From contig DQGF01000182.1 in NCBI GenBank assembly GCA_003525045.1, positions 5,324 to 21,716 on the forward strand: a stretch of DNA of 16,393 nucleotides. The letters are read 5' to 3'. Positions within the stretch are counted from its first letter, which is position 1; every line of letters begins with the position of its first letter. Below the pieces are notes generated by a model. The model was not told the origin of the DNA and did no database searches. It saw nothing but the letters and a program-made list of their open reading frames with translations. Source of the stretch: Pseudomonas sp. (GTDB taxonomy: Bacteria; Pseudomonadota; Gammaproteobacteria; Pseudomonadales; Pseudomonadaceae). Shown here in pieces: positions 13,178-16,393 of this stretch. A program made the translations under genes and the position numbers.

Positions 13178-13903
13178 TCAGCGTACCGTACGCAGGGAGC
13201 TGTTGACCCGTGGCAGCACGCGGCCCATGACTTCGGCGATATAGCTCAGGAACAACGTGCCCACCGAACTCTTGTAGTGCTGCGGATCGCGGCTGGCGAT
13301 GGCCAGGACGCCGTGAATGCCTTGATGGCTGATGGCGACGACCGCGGTGGAGCCGATCTGCTTGCGTTGTTCTTCACCGAACAGGAAGTCCAGTTCGTGC
13401 TCACGCAGGCTGCCGCTGATGCTTTTATCTTCCGAGAGCAAGCCGCCAATGGCCGTTTGCGCGTCGGCATGGGTCACCCAGCGGCCTACCGGCATCGGGT
13501 TGTCGCCCAGCAGGATCAAGCTGACAAAGGGCACCTGGAAGTCCTGGCGCAGGCTGTCTTCGACGCTGATCACCACGTCTTCCAGGCTGGTGGCATCCAT
13601 CAGCGCGAGAATGAGGCGGCGGGTCTTGTCGAAGAGACGGTCATTGTCGCGAGCGACGTCCATCAAGTGCGAAAGGCGATGACGCAACTCGATGTTGCGG
13701 TCGCGCAGGATGGTCATCTGGCGTTCCACCAGCGACACGGTGTCGCCGCGCTGGTGGGGAATGCGCAAGGCCGGGAGCAGTTCTTCGTGCTCGACGAAGA
13801 AATCCGGATGAGCCTCCAGGTACGCGGCAATCGCCGCCGCCTCAAGGCTTTCGGAAGGGGATTCGTCGGGCTGTAGGGCGGGAACCTGAGGCTTATCTTT
13901 CAT
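13178..13903 (-). CDS. DUF484 family protein (GAF-like domain)
   Basis: From the ATG at 13903 the protein has 241 residues. The start has a GAGAG ribosome-binding site. An in-frame ATG at 13939 would overlap the dapF end and has none. The first ~20 residues are disordered. Then comes the DUF484 signature [20 protein letters not shown] with a coiled-coil segment ([20 protein letters not shown]), followed by a GAF-like domain to the end ([20 protein letters not shown]). Its molecular role is unknown. It sits invariably between dapF and xerC, as here (13 nt after the dapF stop). Confidence 0.9.
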   Translation of the reverse strand: MKDKPQVPALQPDESPSESLEAAAIAAYLEAHPDFFVEHEELLPALRIPHQRGDTVSLVERQMTILRDRNIELRHRLSHLMDVARDNDRLFDKTRRLILALMDATSLEDVVISVEDSLRQDFQVPFVSLILLGDNPMPVGRWVTHADAQTAIGGLLSEDKSISGSLREHELDFLFGEEQRKQIGSTAVVAISHQGIHGVLAIASRDPQHYKSSVGTLFLSYIAEVMGRVLPRVNSSLRTVR

Positions 13904-13916
13904 GGATTTGACTCTC

Positions 13917-14747
13917 TCAAAGACGCACTTGTCCTTCATAAACGCGCACTGCCGGGCCGGTCATCATCACCGGTTGGCCTGGGCCTGCCCATTCAATGGA
14001 CAGACGCCCGCCAGGCAAGTCGATCAATAGTGGCGAATCCATCCACCCCTGGCTGATCGCGGCCACTGCGGCAGCACAGGCGCCGGTTCCGCAGGCCTGG
14101 GTTTCCCCAGCCCCGCGTTCCCAGACGCGCAACTGCGCACGATTGCGGTCGATGACCTGGAGAAAACCGACATTGACCCGCGAAGGGAAGCGCGGATGGT
14201 GTTCGATTTTCGGCCCCAGTTCATGCACCGGTGCGTTGTTGATATCGCTGACCCGCAGCACGGCATGGGGGTTGCCCATGGACACGGCGGCCAGTTCGAT
14301 CGCCGTACCGTTGACGTCAACCTGATAACTCAGGGCCTGTTCCGGCGCGTCGAACGGAATGTCGGCCGGTACCAGGCGCGGTGCGCCCATGTTGACCCCG
14401 ATCTGGCCGTCGCTGCGGATATCCAGTTCGATGATGCCACTTTTGGTTTCGACGCGAATCTGCCGTTTCGCCGTCAGACGCTTGTCGAGCACGAAGCGGG
14501 CGAAACAGCGTGCACCGTTGCCGCACTGCTCCACTTCAGAGCCGTCGGCGTTGAAGATTCGATAACGGAAATCCACATCCGGGTTGCTCGGCGCTTCAAC
14601 GATCAGCAACTGGTCGAACCCGATACCGGTGTGCCGATCGCCCCATTGCTTGGCATGCTTGGGCAGGATGTGCGCGTGCTGGCTGACCAGGTCGAGAACC
14701 ATGAAGTCATTGCCCAGGCCGTGCATCTTGGTAAAACGCAGCAGCAT
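13917..14747 (-). CDS. dapF: Diaminopimelate epimerase DapF
   Basis: The 276-residue enzyme interconverts LL- and meso-diaminopimelate, providing the substrate for LysA and for peptidoglycan. The two catalytic cysteines are C75 ([10 protein letters not shown]) and C219 ([10 protein letters not shown]). The N-terminal [13 protein letters not shown] (7-19) and SMGNPHAV (156-163) are also family signatures. The ATG at 14747 is chosen because GGAG lies 8 nt upstream, inside the last codons of lysA, and the length is standard. An in-frame ATG at 14780 would start inside lysA. The gap to lysA is 4 nt, so the two are coupled. Confidence 0.96.
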   Translation of the reverse strand: MLLRFTKMHGLGNDFMVLDLVSQHAHILPKHAKQWGDRHTGIGFDQLLIVEAPSNPDVDFRYRIFNADGSEVEQCGNGARCFARFVLDKRLTAKRQIRVETKSGIIELDIRSDGQIGVNMGAPRLVPADIPFDAPEQALSYQVDVNGTAIELAAVSMGNPHAVLRVSDINNAPVHELGPKIEHHPRFPSRVNVGFLQVIDRNRAQLRVWERGAGETQACGTGACAAAVAAISQGWMDSPLLIDLPGGRLSIEWAGPGQPVMMTGPAVRVYEGQVRL

Positions 14748-14751
14748 GGTT

Positions 14752-15999
14752 TTACTCCGGCAGCAGGCTTTCGCCAGCAAACAACTCGGCTACCGTCTCA
14801 CGGCGACGCACTTCAAATGCCTGATCACCGTCCACCAACACTTCAGCGGCGCGGCCACGGGTGTTGTAGTTGGAACTCATGACAAACCCATAGGCACCGG
14901 CCGAATGCACGGCCAACAGGTCGCCTTCTTCCAGGGCCAGCTGACGATCCTTGGCCAGGAAGTCGCCGGTCTCGCAGATCGGTCCGACGATGTCGTAGGC
15001 ACGGGCCGCGGTGTCGCGAGGGCGCACGGCAGTGACGTCCATCCAGGCTTGATACAGCGCCGGGCGGATCAGGTCGTTCATGGCCGCGTCGACGATGGCG
15101 AAGTCTTTGTGTTCAGTGTGCTTGAGGTACTCGACCTGGGTCAGCAGCACGCCAGCGTTGGCGACGACGAAACGGCCCGGCTCGAACACCAGCGCCAGGT
15201 CACGACCGTCGAGACGTTCGCGCACGGCCTTGATGTAGTCGGCAGCCAAGGGCGGTTCTTCATCGCGATAACGCACGCCCAAACCACCACCGAGATCGAT
15301 GTGGCGCAGGTAAATCCCGCAATCGCCGAGGCGATCGACCAGGCCCAGCAGGCGGTCGAGGGCGTCGATGAACGGCGGCAGGGTGGTCAGTTGCGAACCG
15401 ATGTGGCAATCGACGCCGACCACTTCCAGGTTAGGCAGCTGTGCGGCGCGGATGTAGACGTCTTCGGCGTCGGCAATGGCGATGCCGAACTTGTTTTCTT
15501 TAAGTCCGGTGGAGATGTACGGGTGCGTGCCAGCATCGACGTCCGGGTTCACGCGCAGAGAGATCGGCGCACGAACGCCCAGCTCGGCGGCTACAACCTG
15601 CAGGCGCTCCAGCTCGTCGGTGGATTCAACGTTGAAGCAATGCACGCCGACTTCCAGGGCGCGACGCATGTCGTCACGGGTCTTGCCGACGCCGGAGAAC
15701 ACGATCTTGTCGGCGCTGCCGCCAGCGGCCAATACACGCTCCAGCTCGCCTCGGGAGACGATGTCGAAACCGGCGCCGAGGCGTGCCAGGACATTCAATA
15801 CACCCAGGTTGGAGTTGGCCTTGACCGCAAAGCAGACCAGGTGCGGCATGCCGGCCAGCGCATCGGCGAACGCCAGGTACTGGGCTTCGATGTGCGCGCG
15901 GGAGTAGACGTAAGTCGGTGTGCCAAAACGCTCGGCGATGGCGGACAGGGCAACACCTTCCGCGAACAGCTCACCGTCACGGTAGTTAAAAGCGTCCAT
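14752..15999 (-). CDS. lysA: Diaminopimelate decarboxylase LysA
   Basis: The 415-residue PLP enzyme makes lysine from meso-diaminopimelate. Visible are the PLP-binding lysine K60 (CFAVKANSN), DCHIGSQLT, the glycine-rich phosphate loop [12 protein letters not shown], substrate-binding FEPGRF, the dimer-interface cysteine in [11 protein letters not shown], and [15 protein letters not shown] near the C-terminus. It is a fold-type III alanine-racemase-like enzyme and acts as a dimer. The ATG follows an AAGGGA ribosome-binding site, 12 nt after the lptM stop codon. With dapF it forms the last steps of the lysine branch. Confidence 0.97.
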   Translation of the reverse strand: MDAFNYRDGELFAEGVALSAIAERFGTPTYVYSRAHIEAQYLAFADALAGMPHLVCFAVKANSNLGVLNVLARLGAGFDIVSRGELERVLAAGGSADKIVFSGVGKTRDDMRRALEVGVHCFNVESTDELERLQVVAAELGVRAPISLRVNPDVDAGTHPYISTGLKENKFGIAIADAEDVYIRAAQLPNLEVVGVDCHIGSQLTTLPPFIDALDRLLGLVDRLGDCGIYLRHIDLGGGLGVRYRDEEPPLAADYIKAVRERLDGRDLALVFEPGRFVVANAGVLLTQVEYLKHTEHKDFAIVDAAMNDLIRPALYQAWMDVTAVRPRDTAARAYDIVGPICETGDFLAKDRQLALEEGDLLAVHSAGAYGFVMSSNYNTRGRAAEVLVDGDQAFEVRRRETVAELFAGESLLPE

Positions 16000-16011
16000 G
16001 ATGTTCCCTTA

Positions 16012-16194
16012 TTAGTAAACGTCGTGCTTGTGTGCTTTAGACGCAGGCTGCTGTTGCGACGACTTGGCCTGCTCGGCAGGGTCCTGGCTGTCATCGGGCA
16101 GGTACAGCGGGCCTTTTTGACCACAGGCCGACACAAGGCAGGCAAAAGCGACGAGCGAAGCGAGCGCAGCAAAGGAAGAGATCAGGCGCTTCAT
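16012..16194 (-). CDS. lptM: LptM/YifL-like small lipoprotein
   Basis: The 60-residue precursor has a short basic start (MKR), a hydrophobic segment, and a lipobox VSAC with lipidated Cys24. It is followed directly by the family signature [10 protein letters not shown] and a hydrophilic Q/S/K-rich tail. LptM assists maturation of the LptD-LptE outer-membrane LPS translocon in E. coli, where the homologue yifL is also next to dapF. The Pseudomonas gene has been called lppL. The ATG has an AAGGA ribosome-binding site. It is the first gene of the lptM-lysA-dapF-DUF484-xerC-yigB cluster. Confidence 0.9.
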   Translation of the reverse strand: MKRLISSFAALASLVAFACLVSACGQKGPLYLPDDSQDPAEQAKSSQQQPASKAHKHDVY

Positions 16195-16228
16195 GGCGAA
16201 ATCCTTGAAAATGCATTAATTGCGCCGG

Positions 16229-16234
16229 AGTATA
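16229..16234 (-). promoter_or_regulatory. Candidate -10 of the lptM-lysA-dapF cluster promoter
   Basis: TATACT on the minus strand lies about 35 bp upstream of the lptM start codon and matches the -10 consensus at 5 of 6 positions. No good -35 at 16-18 bp spacing is visible, so activator dependence or another promoter is possible. Confidence 0.35.
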
Positions 16235-16312
16235 CCGGCCACCCGGCAGCTTGCCTATGCAACGGGGCTCCCGTCCGGCGGGCCTACACTCGAGGCCTGC
16301 CAGCCAGATGCA

Positions 16313-16346
16313 ATCCCTGTGGGAGCGAGCCTGCTCGCGAAGGCGG
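16313..16346 (-). repeat. REP element, left arm of a pair cut by the window end
   Basis: A GTGGGAGCGAGCCTGCTCGC core on the plus strand, same family as 2689-2713. The bases at 16383-16393 (CTTCGCGAGCA) begin an inverted partner, so this is the first half of another REPIN. Confidence 0.8.
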
Positions 16347-16382
16347 TGTGTCAGCCAGCAACGATGTCGAATGTGCCGGCCT

Positions 16383-16393
16383 CTTCGCGAGCA
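16383..16393 (+). repeat. Partial REP element at window end
   Basis: CTTCGCGAGCA is the first part of a plus-oriented REP of the family seen complete at 7886-7915. It is cut by the window edge. Confidence 0.6.

Noticed and set aside
13178..13939. Longer DUF484 start at 13939
   Set aside because: It overlaps the end of dapF and has no ribosome-binding site; the ATG at 13903 has GAGAG upstream.
13917..14780. Longer dapF start at 14780
   Set aside because: It begins inside lysA, adds 11 non-conserved residues, and lacks the GGAG found before 14747.

Overview
The window looks like chromosomal DNA of a Pseudomonas of the P. fluorescens group. This rests on the gene order lptM-lysA-dapF-DUF484-xerC-yigB, the genus-typical sutA, the glnK-amtB pair beside ubiK, high GC, and many Pseudomonas-type REP elements with the GAGCGAGGCTTGC or GAGCGAGCCTGC core. 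Most of it is conserved core genome. Two stretches do not fit that pattern.

Left part (1-5557): a MATE efflux gene (minus) lies divergent from a LysR regulator (plus), with a perfect 8-3-8 palindrome in their shared control region. After lysR comes a short remnant that reads like the last ~30 codons of a methyl-accepting chemotaxis protein, then a head-to-head REP pair. Next is a secreted DUF4432 aldose-epimerase-like protein with a good sigma-70 promoter. It converges, with a 5-nt gap, on a complete comM/yifB AAA+ ATPase gene (minus).

Accessory part (5558-7934): between yifB and ubiK sits a more AT-rich block, all on the minus strand. Read 5' to 3' on that strand it holds a nested palindrome, a C4-type antisense RNA, a BRO-N antirepressor-like gene, a 56-codon unknown ORF and a nuclease-toxin-like ORF. 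The C4 RNA carries a 10-nt stretch exactly complementary to the antirepressor ribosome-binding site and a 7-nt stretch complementary to a hairpin loop in the leader. The toxin-like ORF has a GGAGG ribosome-binding site but GTC where the start codon should be, behind a T7 run. A terminator hairpin overlaps its stop codon. This is the best candidate in the window for an under-described system: a domesticated phage-immunity-like RNA/antirepressor module beside a probably inactivated or slippage-controlled toxin domain.

Nitrogen part (7935-10364): ubiK (minus) is divergent from glnK-amtB (plus). The intergenic region has a strong sigma-54 -24/-12 promoter and two NtrC-type dyads upstream, so the PII protein and ammonium channel form a nitrogen-limitation operon ending in a clear terminator.

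Right part (10365-16393): yjbQ and sutA follow on the plus strand, each with its own promoter-like and terminator-like signals. A REP pair separates sutA from the minus-strand cluster lptM-lysA-dapF-DUF484-xerC-yigB. That cluster is tightly packed (gaps of 2-13 nt, or a 4-nt overlap) and is probably cotranscribed from upstream of lptM. It combines lysine/peptidoglycan precursor synthesis, chromosome dimer resolution and a housekeeping phosphatase. No tRNA, rRNA, CRISPR array or insertion sequence was seen.
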